Positions 1-6,811 of a stretch of DNA of 8,653 nucleotides are shown piece by piece. This stretch comes from Prochloron sp. SP5CPC1 (GTDB lineage: Bacteria; Cyanobacteriota; Cyanobacteriia; Cyanobacteriales; Prochloraceae). A program made the translations under genes and the position numbers. Each line of letters begins with the position of its first letter. Position 1 is the stretch's first letter. Where the stretch lies: NCBI GenBank assembly GCA_014323965.1, contig JACONB010000055.1, forward strand, positions 1-8,653, given 5' to 3'. The notes under the pieces were generated by a model. It saw nothing but the letters and a program-made list of their open reading frames with translations, was not told where the DNA came from and did no database searches.

Positions 1-1
1 G

Positions 2-157
2 ACCCGAGCTTTCTTGGTCTTTACCTCAATTTACTGCTTTGACCCAGAACCCGATGAGTTGCAGGCCGATTGCAGCAAATTAATGATGTCGTTTTTTCTG
101 CCCACGGGATCATATGCTACGATGCTACTCAAGCAACTCGCAGCCAGTTTGATTTGA
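2..157 (+). CDS. truD: tRNA pseudouridine(13) synthase TruD, C-terminal fragment
   Basis: An open frame enters from the left edge (base 1 is the last base of a codon) and ends at TGA 155-157, giving 51 residues. The end reads as a TruD C-terminus: a segment FFLPTGSYATMLLKQL matches the family's closing pattern of a hydrophobic strand, LPxGSYAT and then a helix. TruD converts uridine 13 of certain tRNAs to pseudouridine in the cytoplasm. Its catalytic Asp lies far upstream, outside the window, so activity cannot be judged. The gene is a housekeeping neighbour with no obvious link to the glycan genes downstream, and no clear terminator separates it from them. Family assignment rests on remembered motif similarity over a short stretch. 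Confidence 0.72.
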   Translation, partial: TRAFLVFTSIYCFDPEPDELQADCSKLMMSFFLPTGSYATMLLKQLAASLI

Positions 158-172
158 CTGATAGAGATTGAC

Positions 173-200
173 AATCCTTCCGTTAAAATCCTTCTGTTAA
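173..200 (+). repeat. 14-bp tandem duplication just before a start codon
   Basis: Bases 173-186 (AATCCTTCCGTTAA) and 187-200 (AATCCTTCTGTTAA) are adjacent direct copies differing at one position. The second copy ends two bases before the ATG at 203. It occupies the place where a ribosome binding site would be expected and contains no purine-rich Shine-Dalgarno sequence. Confidence 0.75.
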
Positions 201-202
201 CT

Positions 203-883
203 ATGGCTGATTGGATTTACATTGTTGTTGGCGCGCCGCGATCGGGCACCTCTGCTTTGAGTCTTGCGCTCCGGGAGCAAGGCATTCAAATGTATATGGG
301 AGCAGATTCCCCAGATTTAGACTCCCCCAGTGGCAATCAAGAGGATGCCTTAGCTCGTCTATTGCACAATCGGCTGATGGGCCGCAATGGCTTGGGAAAA
401 ACCCGCGATTGGGATAATCCGCGTTATCTTTCGGGTTCTCCCCCAGAGGCTATCCGATCCATTCAAGCCTACATTGCTTGCCGATCGCGCAATCATCAAG
501 GTTCTTGGGGACTCAAAGATCCCCGTTTGAGTTTTCTGATCGAGCCTTGGCACGCGGCAACTCAAAGTTTACCCGTTCGTTGGATTCATATTTACCGACA
601 AGAACGCGAAGCAATGATTCGCAGCTTAACCGCAATGTTACCCCCTCAGTTACGTTATTGCGGGAATTCCCACTCTCTCTATCATTTGGTGGCGAATTGG
701 GCAGAATCCTATCAACTGGCGATCAATTTGGGATTTAGTCGCACGGGTCTACAGCCTTTTCGGTTGAGTTACGAAGAATTGCTTACCCCAGACGGACAGG
801 CACGATTAGCAGACCAGTTCGGTTTTCTCCAACCCATCCGTTGCATTCGCCCCGAACTGAATCGACAGGGTAAGAAGAGTTAA
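203..883 (+). CDS. Sulfotransferase-family protein (PAPS-dependent type)
   Basis: This 226-residue protein probably transfers a sulfuryl group from PAPS to a carbohydrate or other acceptor in the cytoplasm. The N-terminus has a beta-strand followed by GAPRSGTS (residues 10-17), the 5'-phosphosulfate-binding loop of the sulfotransferase fold. A WGLKDPR segment (102-108) is typical of bacterial members. A strand then leads into YRQEREAMIRSL (131-142), whose Arg and Ser match the 3'-phosphate-binding region, and FRLSYEELL (187-195) matches the late conserved strand. The length is slightly short for the family but appears complete. ATG 203 begins just before the first strand, although no Shine-Dalgarno is visible and a 14-bp tandem repeat sits directly upstream. 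The next gene is a glycosyltransferase 20 bases away, which supports a role in glycan sulfation. The acceptor is unknown. Some proteins with this fold are not sulfotransferases, so the activity is inferred. Confidence 0.82.
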   Translation: MADWIYIVVGAPRSGTSALSLALREQGIQMYMGADSPDLDSPSGNQEDALARLLHNRLMGRNGLGKTRDWDNPRYLSGSPPEAIRSIQAYIACRSRNHQGSWGLKDPRLSFLIEPWHAATQSLPVRWIHIYRQEREAMIRSLTAMLPPQLRYCGNSHSLYHLVANWAESYQLAINLGFSRTGLQPFRLSYEELLTPDGQARLADQFGFLQPIRCIRPELNRQGKKS

Positions 884-890
884 TTTGAGA

Positions 891-895
891 AGAGG
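891..895 (+). promoter_or_regulatory. Ribosome binding site choosing ATG 904
   Basis: AGAGG, within the purine run 887-895, lies 8 bases before ATG 904. That is good spacing, whereas the in-frame TTG at 901 would have only 5. This is why the glycosyltransferase start is placed at 904. Confidence 0.55.
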
Positions 896-903
896 TTTAG
901 TTG

Positions 904-2403
904 ATGATATTGCTAGAGGTTGTCTTAGGACTCTATACCCTATGGCTGGCAGCCGATCTCCTTTGGCGCTTCTTTCTGGGTCGCCGAGTGATCGCCGAAA
1001 TCCTAGCTCAACAACAACAGCTTTTGCAAATTGCGGCAGAAGCCACTCATATTCCTCAAATTCAAGTCATTCTGTTCCTGCCCATGCTCGGAGAGCAAGG
1101 CAATGTGGCTTCCCTGCTACAGACTATAGATTCGCTAGTATTCCCTGTCGATCGACTTTTGGTGGTACCGATTACAACCGAGCGAGAAACTGCCATGCAA
1201 GAACAACGCCAGATGGCAGCGCAGTCTGTTTTACAGGATTTGCAAGCTGGATATCGGGGAAGCCGATTCGTCTGGAAACACTCCCGTATCTTTGCTTCTC
1301 GTCGGTTGCAAACTTGGGTTAAGACTTTTGCCACCGATTCCGCAGCCGTGCGAGCAGACTTGGCTCAACTGGTCGAGGGACTCTCGACTAGGGACGTGCT
1401 AAAAGATGTTATCGAGAAGGGTGACTTTCGCGCACGAATCGAACCCATCCACTATCCCGAGACAGAGGGAAATAAGGCCAATCAGATGAACTATGCGCTG
1501 GCTGTACTACAAAAGGCTGGATTGATTTCTGAACCGACTTCCACCTACATTGGCGTTTATGATGCTGATTCGCGCCCCTGCTCCTTAAGTTTGCTCGCCC
1601 TTTCCGTGGCAGCTAACAAGAAACCGGCACCAGCATTCCAGCAGTATCCGATTTATTTGCAGGATACAAACGCCCTCGACCCATTCATGCGAAATGAAGC
1701 GTGGTTGCAAACCGCTCGCTCAGTCTGTATCGAGATGCCCCGACAATTCAAGATTAATGCTCAACTGGATTGCGGCAGTCGTTGGGGAACAACTTTTACC
1801 TACTGTATCGGCCATGGTGAATTCCTGCGAGCCGATTGGCTACTTCGATCTGGATTTCCCGAACAGACACCAATTGACGATCTACCAACAGGGATGATGC
1901 TCTCTCTGGCAGAACAACAGATTGTCCCTTTGCCCATCTTTGATTTTTGCTCAGTTCCCAACAGTGTCTTTGATTTTTTCCGCCAAAGTGCCAATTGGTT
2001 TGAGGGCCAATCAGACTACATCAGTCCCTATCAGCGTGCAAAACAATTTTTTACCCACACTTCGCCATTACGGTTGTTCCGAGGGCGATTCGAGCAAGTC
2101 ATCATTAATCTTGCTTGGGCTTTGACCGGCCCTGTGCGACTCTTGATGATACTTGCCGCCATCTCGTCAGGCTTCTGGGGAATGACACTCCTGCTTGGCA
2201 TTGTCTTATTCGCTGAGGTATGGAGTCGCTGGTTCATTACCAAACTACTGCTAGATTCTCATCTGGACTGCGAGTCTTTACCTCGCTGGCCGTTCCCTTG
2301 GTTTGCTATCACTCGCCCTATTTTGAAGTCCGTGGGTCCTTGTTTGTATCTACTCAGGAAATTAGTGGGTTCTAATGCCCCGTGGTATAAAACGGAACGT
2401 TAA
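904..2403 (+). CDS. Membrane-anchored family 2-like glycosyltransferase
   Basis: This 499-residue protein is a predicted inverting GT-A glycosyltransferase of the inner membrane. A hydrophobic N-terminal helix (about residues 3-26) is followed by the first nucleotide-binding strand (VILFLPMLGE, about 55-64). KANQMNYAL (191-199) matches the conserved Lys/Asn region, and YDADSRP (219-225) carries the DxD metal and nucleotide-sugar site. GHGEFLRADWLLRSGFP followed by DDLPTG (325-330) supplies the acceptor site and catalytic acid. RQSANWFEG (360-368) sits where processive enzymes have QxxRW but departs from that consensus. One or two hydrophobic helices follow (about 397-445). A long charged insert (about 95-180) between the first strand and the DxD is larger than usual. 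ATG 904 is preferred over TTG 901 because of the AGAGG site. The gene follows the sulfotransferase closely, probably in one operon. Sugar donor and product are unknown. Confidence 0.83.
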   Translation: MILLEVVLGLYTLWLAADLLWRFFLGRRVIAEILAQQQQLLQIAAEATHIPQIQVILFLPMLGEQGNVASLLQTIDSLVFPVDRLLVVPITTERETAMQEQRQMAAQSVLQDLQAGYRGSRFVWKHSRIFASRRLQTWVKTFATDSAAVRADLAQLVEGLSTRDVLKDVIEKGDFRARIEPIHYPETEGNKANQMNYALAVLQKAGLISEPTSTYIGVYDADSRPCSLSLLALSVAANKKPAPAFQQYPIYLQDTNALDPFMRNEAWLQTARSVCIEMPRQFKINAQLDCGSRWGTTFTYCIGHGEFLRADWLLRSGFPEQTPIDDLPTGMMLSLAEQQIVPLPIFDFCSVPNSVFDFFRQSANWFEGQSDYISPYQRAKQFFTHTSPLRLFRGRFEQVIINLAWALTGPVRLLMILAAISSGFWGMTLLLGIVLFAEVWSRWFITKLLLDSHLDCESLPRWPFPWFAITRPILKSVGPCLYLLRKLVGSNAPWYKTER

Positions 2404-2432
2404 GTTTCGAGAAGACATATTTAAGTACTTTT

Positions 2433-3206
2433 ATGTTAGTGTTTATCACCTCACTAAGGCATCCTCAGAACCGGAACTCGACTAGCTTTGATGAAGTATT
2501 GAGATTATTAGAAACAACCCTCAAATCGGTATGCAATCAAACTAGTGATCGCTTTCGGGTCATTGTCGTTTGCCACAAACAACCCTCCTTAGCATTTCAT
2601 CACCCTCAAATTGAGTATTTAGAGGTAGATTTACCCATTCCCAGTCCACTTCAACAAGCTCGAATTGGTATGCCCGCACTGCGTCGTGATCGAGGCTGCA
2701 AATACCTGCTGGGTTTAAGACTGGCTCAGAAGTATCAACCAAGCCACATCATGTTCTTTGATTGCGATGACTACATTAGCAATCAACTGGCAGCTTGGGT
2801 TGCCGAATATCCCACCGCTAATGGTTGGTTTTTTCAGCAGGGATATCTCTATGACCGCAATAACCAAACTTTAGGAATACTTGAAGACTTCTACCTTTAT
2901 TGCGGTACTAGCCATGTAGTACGCGCCGATCTTTATCTATGTCCTCTATCCTTACCTGCTCAACCTTCCCAAGAAGAAATCCTTGCCACTGTGGGGGAAC
3001 ACTATCTGCTGTATATCCTCGGCAGTCACCGCTGGGTATCGACTCATTTGGAAACTCAGGGGAATCCCCTGACTCCCCTTCCCTTCTCCGGTGCAATTTA
3101 TCATGTAGGTCATGGAGAAAACTTATATGCAAAAAGTAGTATGCTTAGTATACAATTAGTTCCCTTGACTCAAGAGATTCGGACTGAATTTAGCCTGCTG
3201 GTGTAA
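2433..3206 (+). CDS. Small GT-A-type glycosyltransferase
   Basis: This 257-residue soluble protein looks like a cytoplasmic or peripheral glycosyltransferase. It opens with a strand (MLVFITSLRHP) and a helix ending in TLKSVCNQT (29-37), the usual first beta-alpha unit of family 2-like enzymes. A strand RVIVVCHKQ (42-50) follows. GCKYLLGLRLA (88-98) precedes a hydrophobic strand ending in FFDCDDY (108-114), which supplies the DxD metal-binding motif. GTSHVVRADLY (158-168) and YHVGHGENL (223-231) are likely acceptor and metal-binding segments. There are no membrane segments. The gene starts 29 bases after the membrane glycosyltransferase, with no strong Shine-Dalgarno before ATG 2433. It presumably adds one sugar to the same glycan. 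Similar cyanobacterial proteins are loosely called galactosyltransferases, but the sequence does not establish the sugar. Confidence 0.75.
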   Translation: MLVFITSLRHPQNRNSTSFDEVLRLLETTLKSVCNQTSDRFRVIVVCHKQPSLAFHHPQIEYLEVDLPIPSPLQQARIGMPALRRDRGCKYLLGLRLAQKYQPSHIMFFDCDDYISNQLAAWVAEYPTANGWFFQQGYLYDRNNQTLGILEDFYLYCGTSHVVRADLYLCPLSLPAQPSQEEILATVGEHYLLYILGSHRWVSTHLETQGNPLTPLPFSGAIYHVGHGENLYAKSSMLSIQLVPLTQEIRTEFSLLV

Positions 3207-3273
3207 AATCTGAGGTCAATTGGTGCCGATCGAGAAAAAATAAAATTGGTAGTGGTTAATCAAATTTAATTGA

Positions 3274-4938
3274 ATGAGTCCTTCTATTCCGGCAAAGCGA
3301 AGACAATACTATCCAGAATATTCTGCCCAACCTCTCGGGATTTGGGGTCGCCTAGAAAACTTCTGGTTTTATCTCCGACATCGTCATCTGAGCGATCGCC
3401 AGAAAATTCTTTATGCTTTATTACCGCCCCCTTGGATTAGCAACGCCGGGGATCATGCCCAAGTTTTAGCAATTCAGGCATGGCTTGACAAACATTTTCC
3501 TGACCGGCCTCGCTTAGAACTCAATCAAGAGCAAGTCATTCATTTTCTGCCTGCCCTACGCCTTTTGATCGCGCCCGGGGATATAATCTTCCTCCATAGT
3601 GGCGGCAATCTCGGCGATCGCTATATGTCCACAGAAAGTGCTCGACGCAAATTAATCCAAGCTTTTCCCGAAACTCGGATTGTCAGTTTGCCTCAGACCG
3701 TCTATTTCACGGAGACAGAGCATGGTGCAATGCAGTATGCTCAAACGCGAGACATTTACCAAGCTCATCCTCGCCTAACCATTCTCTGTCGGGATCTATA
3801 TAGTGCCCATCTATCAGAATCTTTGTTACCTAATATTACAACTTTTTGCATTCCGGATTTTGTTCTCTCTCTACAGCCTCGCACGCATCATCGAGATAAA
3901 AATGCTCCCATCCTCTTTTGCCTGCGTAATGATAATGATATTGAATCGGTTTTTTCCAGTGCGGACAAGACTCAACTTCTAGCTCAATTTACTGATAGAG
4001 CCAAACTTATTGACATTCGCCGAGAAGACCGTGTTTCTCCACAGGAACGTTTAGCCTTTGTTGAAACGACTTTGTCTGAGTTTGAAAAATCTTCTGTTGT
4101 TGTCACTGATCGCTTTCACGGCCTCATTTTTGCCGTTCTTTGCCAGCGTCCTTGTGTTGCCCTACCTTCAATCGGCCATAAAATGAGCTTCGGGGTACGA
4201 TGGTTTCACGAGTTGCCTTGGGTACGGTGGGCTGAAGGGCTTGAAGAAGTCCCTACTTTGGTCAAAAGTTTACTTGACGAGCGAGACACCCCCATCCCGA
4301 ACTGGAACAAAAACTACTTCGATACTTTACCGGCTGCTTTGGGACTGACAGCTCGTTCGGAATGGTCGCTGACAACACGACTTTATCCAACGACACCAAT
4401 GGCAACAAATGCTCCTCTCTCTTGGCAGCTCCATCCACAATATCAAAAGCCAGAAGAAGTCACGCTCGATAGCCCCGGCGCGCTTCAGTTTGATGGTAAG
4501 ACAGTTTCCACCGACCAGTGGTGCTATGTTTACCTCAATCCAAGCGCTCATGATTGGAAGAATATCTGCTGGCGGATGAAAGTTCAAAAGCAGACTAACT
4601 TTCGAGAGTTTGCTTTTAATTTCAGATACCAAGATTTCGACAATCGTTATCGTTATCGTTTAGAAGCAGGACGTGCTTTTTTCGATCGTCGAGTTCGAGG
4701 CATTTGGGAAAACAATCTTGCATCTGTACCTTATCCGATCGCGCTTGGTGAATGGTATGAAATTCAGATTCAAGCCTGCGGATCGGAGTTTCGACTAGAA
4801 GTAAATGGCAAATTTCTACTGCGAAATTTTGACTGCGATCTTCAGAATGGCTCAATTTGCTTAATTCTTTGGGAAACTGACGGTCAGACCAACTTAAATG
4901 CTACTGTGAAAGATGTTGAGGTTTTTCAACTCCTGTAG
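3274..4938 (+). CDS. Polysaccharide pyruvyltransferase fused to a lectin-like domain
   Basis: This 554-residue protein has two parts. Residues about 45-355 are a polysaccharide pyruvyltransferase domain, the family that adds pyruvate from phosphoenolpyruvate to sugars as a ketal. They show WISNAGDHAQVLAI (54-67), FLHSGGNLGDRY (106-117), SLPQTVYF (138-145), CRDLYSA (172-178), IPDFVLSL (193-200) and VVTDRFHGLIFAVL (276-289). After a linker (about 356-394), residues 395-553 form alternating strands rich in aromatic and charged residues, ending with GEWYEIQIQACGSEFRLEVNG (492-512) and a strand-rich tail. This matches a concanavalin A-like/LamG-type jelly roll, which usually binds carbohydrate. 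The ATG at 3274 is preceded directly by an in-frame stop (3271-3273), which excludes an extension, and no strong ribosome site is visible. The gene lies 67 bases after the glycosyltransferase. The first domain is a confident call; the second rests on strand pattern only. Confidence 0.85.
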   Translation: MSPSIPAKRRQYYPEYSAQPLGIWGRLENFWFYLRHRHLSDRQKILYALLPPPWISNAGDHAQVLAIQAWLDKHFPDRPRLELNQEQVIHFLPALRLLIAPGDIIFLHSGGNLGDRYMSTESARRKLIQAFPETRIVSLPQTVYFTETEHGAMQYAQTRDIYQAHPRLTILCRDLYSAHLSESLLPNITTFCIPDFVLSLQPRTHHRDKNAPILFCLRNDNDIESVFSSADKTQLLAQFTDRAKLIDIRREDRVSPQERLAFVETTLSEFEKSSVVVTDRFHGLIFAVLCQRPCVALPSIGHKMSFGVRWFHELPWVRWAEGLEEVPTLVKSLLDERDTPIPNWNKNYFDTLPAALGLTARSEWSLTTRLYPTTPMATNAPLSWQLHPQYQKPEEVTLDSPGALQFDGKTVSTDQWCYVYLNPSAHDWKNICWRMKVQKQTNFREFAFNFRYQDFDNRYRYRLEAGRAFFDRRVRGIWENNLASVPYPIALGEWYEIQIQACGSEFRLEVNGKFLLRNFDCDLQNGSICLILWETDGQTNLNATVKDVEVFQLL

Positions 4939-4950
4939 GTAAATCCAATC

Positions 4951-4954
4951 GAGG
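4951..4954 (+). promoter_or_regulatory. Ribosome binding site for the unknown gene at 4962
   Basis: GAGG ends 7 bases before ATG 4962, a normal spacing, and lies in the 23-base gap after the pyruvyltransferase stop. It supports this start and translation of an otherwise unrecognised gene. Confidence 0.5.
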
Positions 4955-4961
4955 TAAGACC

Positions 4962-6020
4962 ATGACACGAGCTACGATTGAAGATGATTTTCTCAAGAAG
5001 ATTGAATACTGGCGTTCTTGTGTTCGCATGAAGTGGCATGAAACAATCTCTGCCTATGATAAGGTTATTCATCCTAAAATTCCGACTCAATTACCAGAAT
5101 ATTTTGTAGATAGATATTCATTTCGCGTATATCTACATTCTGTTTTCGATCGCGGACAAGATAGAGTTGCAGTTCCAGACTACGATCTTCTTACTGCCTA
5201 TAACAAATGGTATACTTCCTTGACTCAAACCTTTTCAGGCTTGCCAAACCGTGATTTTCCTCCTCCTTCCTTGGAAGCGAGAATACCTCCCTCTGATTTT
5301 CGTACCTTTCTTTTTAAAACATGGAAAGAATATATTCAAAAATTCCCGCTTGAAGTCAGTGAAAATTACTGCCGATATCCCGAGGGGATGTATTGGTTTG
5401 AATACTTTCAAAATTCATGTCATTTTCCTAAAAGGCCAGCTTTGTCCGGCCCGGATTACTTTAATAAATTAAGTTTAAAACAGCAAGAATTTTTGATTGA
5501 AAATTATGGCGTAACCGGAGTCATGGATTTTTTCATATTTATGCAGCAAGTTCATGAGGAGTCTCATATTCAACAAAAGGGAGAACCCGTACTCAGCGAA
5601 TTTATACATGCTTGGCTTTGGTGCGATTTTTTAAAACAAAATAATTTAGAAATTTTTCAAATCAATGATGAAACCCAGTTAAGTTGTAATTTGGAAAGAT
5701 CTTGGGTGACGCAACTTGAATTCACCAAGTCAGAGATGAAGAATTTCTTTCAGGATACATATCTCGGCAGTCTGCTATATTTTTCCGCTCCGATCGCCTA
5801 TGAAAATCTCTGCTTGGTTGCTTTTATCTTCGATCGGAAAAAGATAAAATATGCCGAATATCTCGAGACGGTTCTGAAAATCTTTCTGCAAAAAGACGCA
5901 TCGACATGGCAAAATAGTTTGAATCAGAAACTGACATCTGTTGTTGCCGAAAGATTCTTTCAAAATAACGGACGGGTCAAGAAACGCCTAAACTCGAAAG
6001 CGTTACTTTCCTTCTCTTGA
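4962..6020 (+). CDS. Unrecognised protein with HEESH / paired ExxH motif
   Basis: I do not recognise the family of this 352-residue protein. It is rich in aromatic residues and lysine, has no signal peptide or clear membrane helix, and looks mostly helical, so it is probably cytoplasmic. The most notable segment is 194-216, where HEESH (198-202) is followed by E208 and SEFIH (212-216). It contains an HExxH, the zinc-protease signature, and also two ExxH pairs (E199/H202 and E213/H216) of the kind used by di-iron helical proteins. The charged residues inside HEESH are unusual for a true zinc protease. The start is supported by GAGG seven bases upstream and lies 23 bases after the pyruvyltransferase, so the two are likely cotranscribed. 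Sampled 60-base lines in this gene are 23-40% G+C, against 47-52% in two lines sampled from genes upstream, which hints at separate acquisition. It could modify or remodel the same glycan, but nothing shows this. Confidence 0.7.
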   Translation: MTRATIEDDFLKKIEYWRSCVRMKWHETISAYDKVIHPKIPTQLPEYFVDRYSFRVYLHSVFDRGQDRVAVPDYDLLTAYNKWYTSLTQTFSGLPNRDFPPPSLEARIPPSDFRTFLFKTWKEYIQKFPLEVSENYCRYPEGMYWFEYFQNSCHFPKRPALSGPDYFNKLSLKQQEFLIENYGVTGVMDFFIFMQQVHEESHIQQKGEPVLSEFIHAWLWCDFLKQNNLEIFQINDETQLSCNLERSWVTQLEFTKSEMKNFFQDTYLGSLLYFSAPIAYENLCLVAFIFDRKKIKYAEYLETVLKIFLQKDASTWQNSLNQKLTSVVAERFFQNNGRVKKRLNSKALLSFS

Positions 6021-6116
6021 AGAAAATTTGCAATCAATTCGAGATAAGTAGTCGAACAGAAATAAAGTCAACTAAGCAAAGAAATGTAAATCTGGCTGAG
6101 GAGCTAGAAGAAGTTG

Positions 6117-6175
6117 CACCGCAGAGACGCAGAGAACGCAGAGAGTGTAGAGAGTGCAGAGAGTGCAGAGAGAAG
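6117..6175 (+). repeat. Nonanucleotide GCAGAGAGT tandem repeat (CGCAGAG-type)
   Basis: The block begins CACCGCAGAGACGCAGAGAA, the core of a short repeat scattered through many filamentous cyanobacterial genomes. It continues as five 9-base units from 6129 to 6173 (GCAGAGAAC, GCAGAGAGT, GTAGAGAGT, GCAGAGAGT, GCAGAGAGA), preceded by an 8-base unit. Because the unit is a multiple of three with no stops on this strand, it keeps a frame open and creates a false N-terminal extension of the next gene. Confidence 0.85.
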
Positions 6176-6209
6176 AAGATTGATCATTGTGAAAAGCGAT
6201 TGGCTACTG

Positions 6210-6243
6210 TTTACTTTTCTTTACACAGATTACAATCTTTGTG
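6210..6243 (+). promoter_or_regulatory. Weak promoter candidate with an overlapping inverted repeat
   Basis: TACAAT (6231-6236) matches a -10 box at five of six bases. TTTACT (6210-6215) is a four-of-six match to a -35 box, with a short 15-base spacer. The -10 sits inside an imperfect palindrome (6224-6243) whose arms are CACAGATT and AATC-TT-TGTG, a possible repressor site. Transcription would begin about ten bases before the phosphatase start. The region separates the two gene groups, which makes a promoter plausible, but the boxes alone are weak evidence. Confidence 0.25.
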
Positions 6244-6254
6244 TCCAACTACTT

Positions 6255-6809
6255 ATGATTATACTCATGCGTCACGGTCAGGATCGAGACAACGCTCGAG
6301 GAATTCTGAATGGTCATCGAGACTTAGACTTGACCGATTTAGGGCGATCGCAAGTTCAATTAAGAGCAGAGCAACTCCGCGAGGTGTCTCTTGATGTTAT
6401 TATTACCTCACCATTAAAACGTGCTTATGCGAGTGCTCGGATTGTTGCCAACCACTTGAATTGCGTGCAGATCGAGGTCAACAAGAATTTAATTGAACGA
6501 GACTTTGGTTGCTTAACAGGTAAGTCCATCGCCGAGATCCCTCATTATGCCAGCACAATTCTTATAGTAGATGGGGTCAACTACTTTCTTGATGCTCTAG
6601 GAGCGGAAAGTTTTCCCGCCCTTCTCAATCGTGCCAAAGGGATTCTCCAATCTCTTCAGGTCACTCATCCCGACCAGAACTTGCTCCTAGTCACTCACGG
6701 AGACTTGATCAAGATGCTGCGAGCAGCCTATTATGGTTGGGATTGGGAGAAGGGTTTGAAGACCCCCAATCCAGATAATGCTGGCTTAGTATATCTTCAC
6801 AAACAATAA
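6255..6809 (+). CDS. Histidine phosphatase (phosphoglycerate mutase-like)
   Basis: This 184-residue cytoplasmic enzyme of the histidine phosphatase superfamily removes phosphate through a phosphohistidine intermediate. MRHGQ (residues 5-9) holds the catalytic RHG. TSPLKRAYASA provides the second conserved Arg, ERDFG carries the conserved Glu, and LLLVTHGDLIKML supplies the second catalytic His. All expected active-site residues are present and the length is normal. The frame is open back to 6114, but that upstream part is the CAGAG tandem repeat, so the start is placed at ATG 6255, just before the first strand; ATG 6267 (MRHG) would trim that strand. No Shine-Dalgarno is visible. The next gene begins two bases after the stop, indicating tight coupling to the BpsA-like gene. 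The substrate is unknown; the family includes sugar-phosphate, nucleotide-pathway and cobalamin-pathway phosphatases. Confidence 0.87.
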   Translation: MIILMRHGQDRDNARGILNGHRDLDLTDLGRSQVQLRAEQLREVSLDVIITSPLKRAYASARIVANHLNCVQIEVNKNLIERDFGCLTGKSIAEIPHYASTILIVDGVNYFLDALGAESFPALLNRAKGILQSLQVTHPDQNLLLVTHGDLIKMLRAAYYGWDWEKGLKTPNPDNAGLVYLHKQ

Positions 6810-6811
6810 CC

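Noticed and set aside
168..173. Perfect TTGACA -35 box upstream of the sulfotransferase
   Set aside because: No acceptable -10 box lies 16-19 bases downstream; the nearest, TAAAAT at 184-189, is only 10 bases away.
158..202. Possible terminator between the TruD gene and the sulfotransferase
   Set aside because: No GC-rich stem followed by a T run is visible in this spacer.
885..1322. 145-residue open frame overlapping the start of the membrane glycosyltransferase in another frame
   Set aside because: Its protein is low-complexity, rich in Ser and Arg with no domain pattern, while the overlapping frame at 904 encodes clear glycosyltransferase motifs and has a ribosome site.
3241..3246. TAAAAT as the -10 of a promoter for the pyruvyltransferase gene
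   Set aside because: No matching -35 at proper spacing; the best, TTGGTG at 3220-3225, matches only three bases with a short spacer.
3392..3399. GCGATCGC palindromes (also 3614-3621 and 6344-6351) as regulatory sites
   Set aside because: They are HIP1 copies, very frequent in cyanobacterial genomes and here all inside coding sequence; used only as a lineage clue.
4330..4460. Possible frameshift or gene-join artefact between the two domains of the pyruvyltransferase fusion
   Set aside because: The frame is continuous with no internal stop, and the linker has normal composition, so a genuine fusion is the simpler reading.
4327..4632. 101-residue reverse-strand open frame inside the pyruvyltransferase gene
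   Set aside because: It lies opposite a well-supported coding sequence, has no ribosome site seen, and shows no recognisable motif.
6117..6175. Reading the CAGAG array as a CRISPR or a coding repeat domain
   Set aside because: The units are 9 bases and contiguous with no unique spacers, and the block matches a dispersed short repeat type of cyanobacteria.
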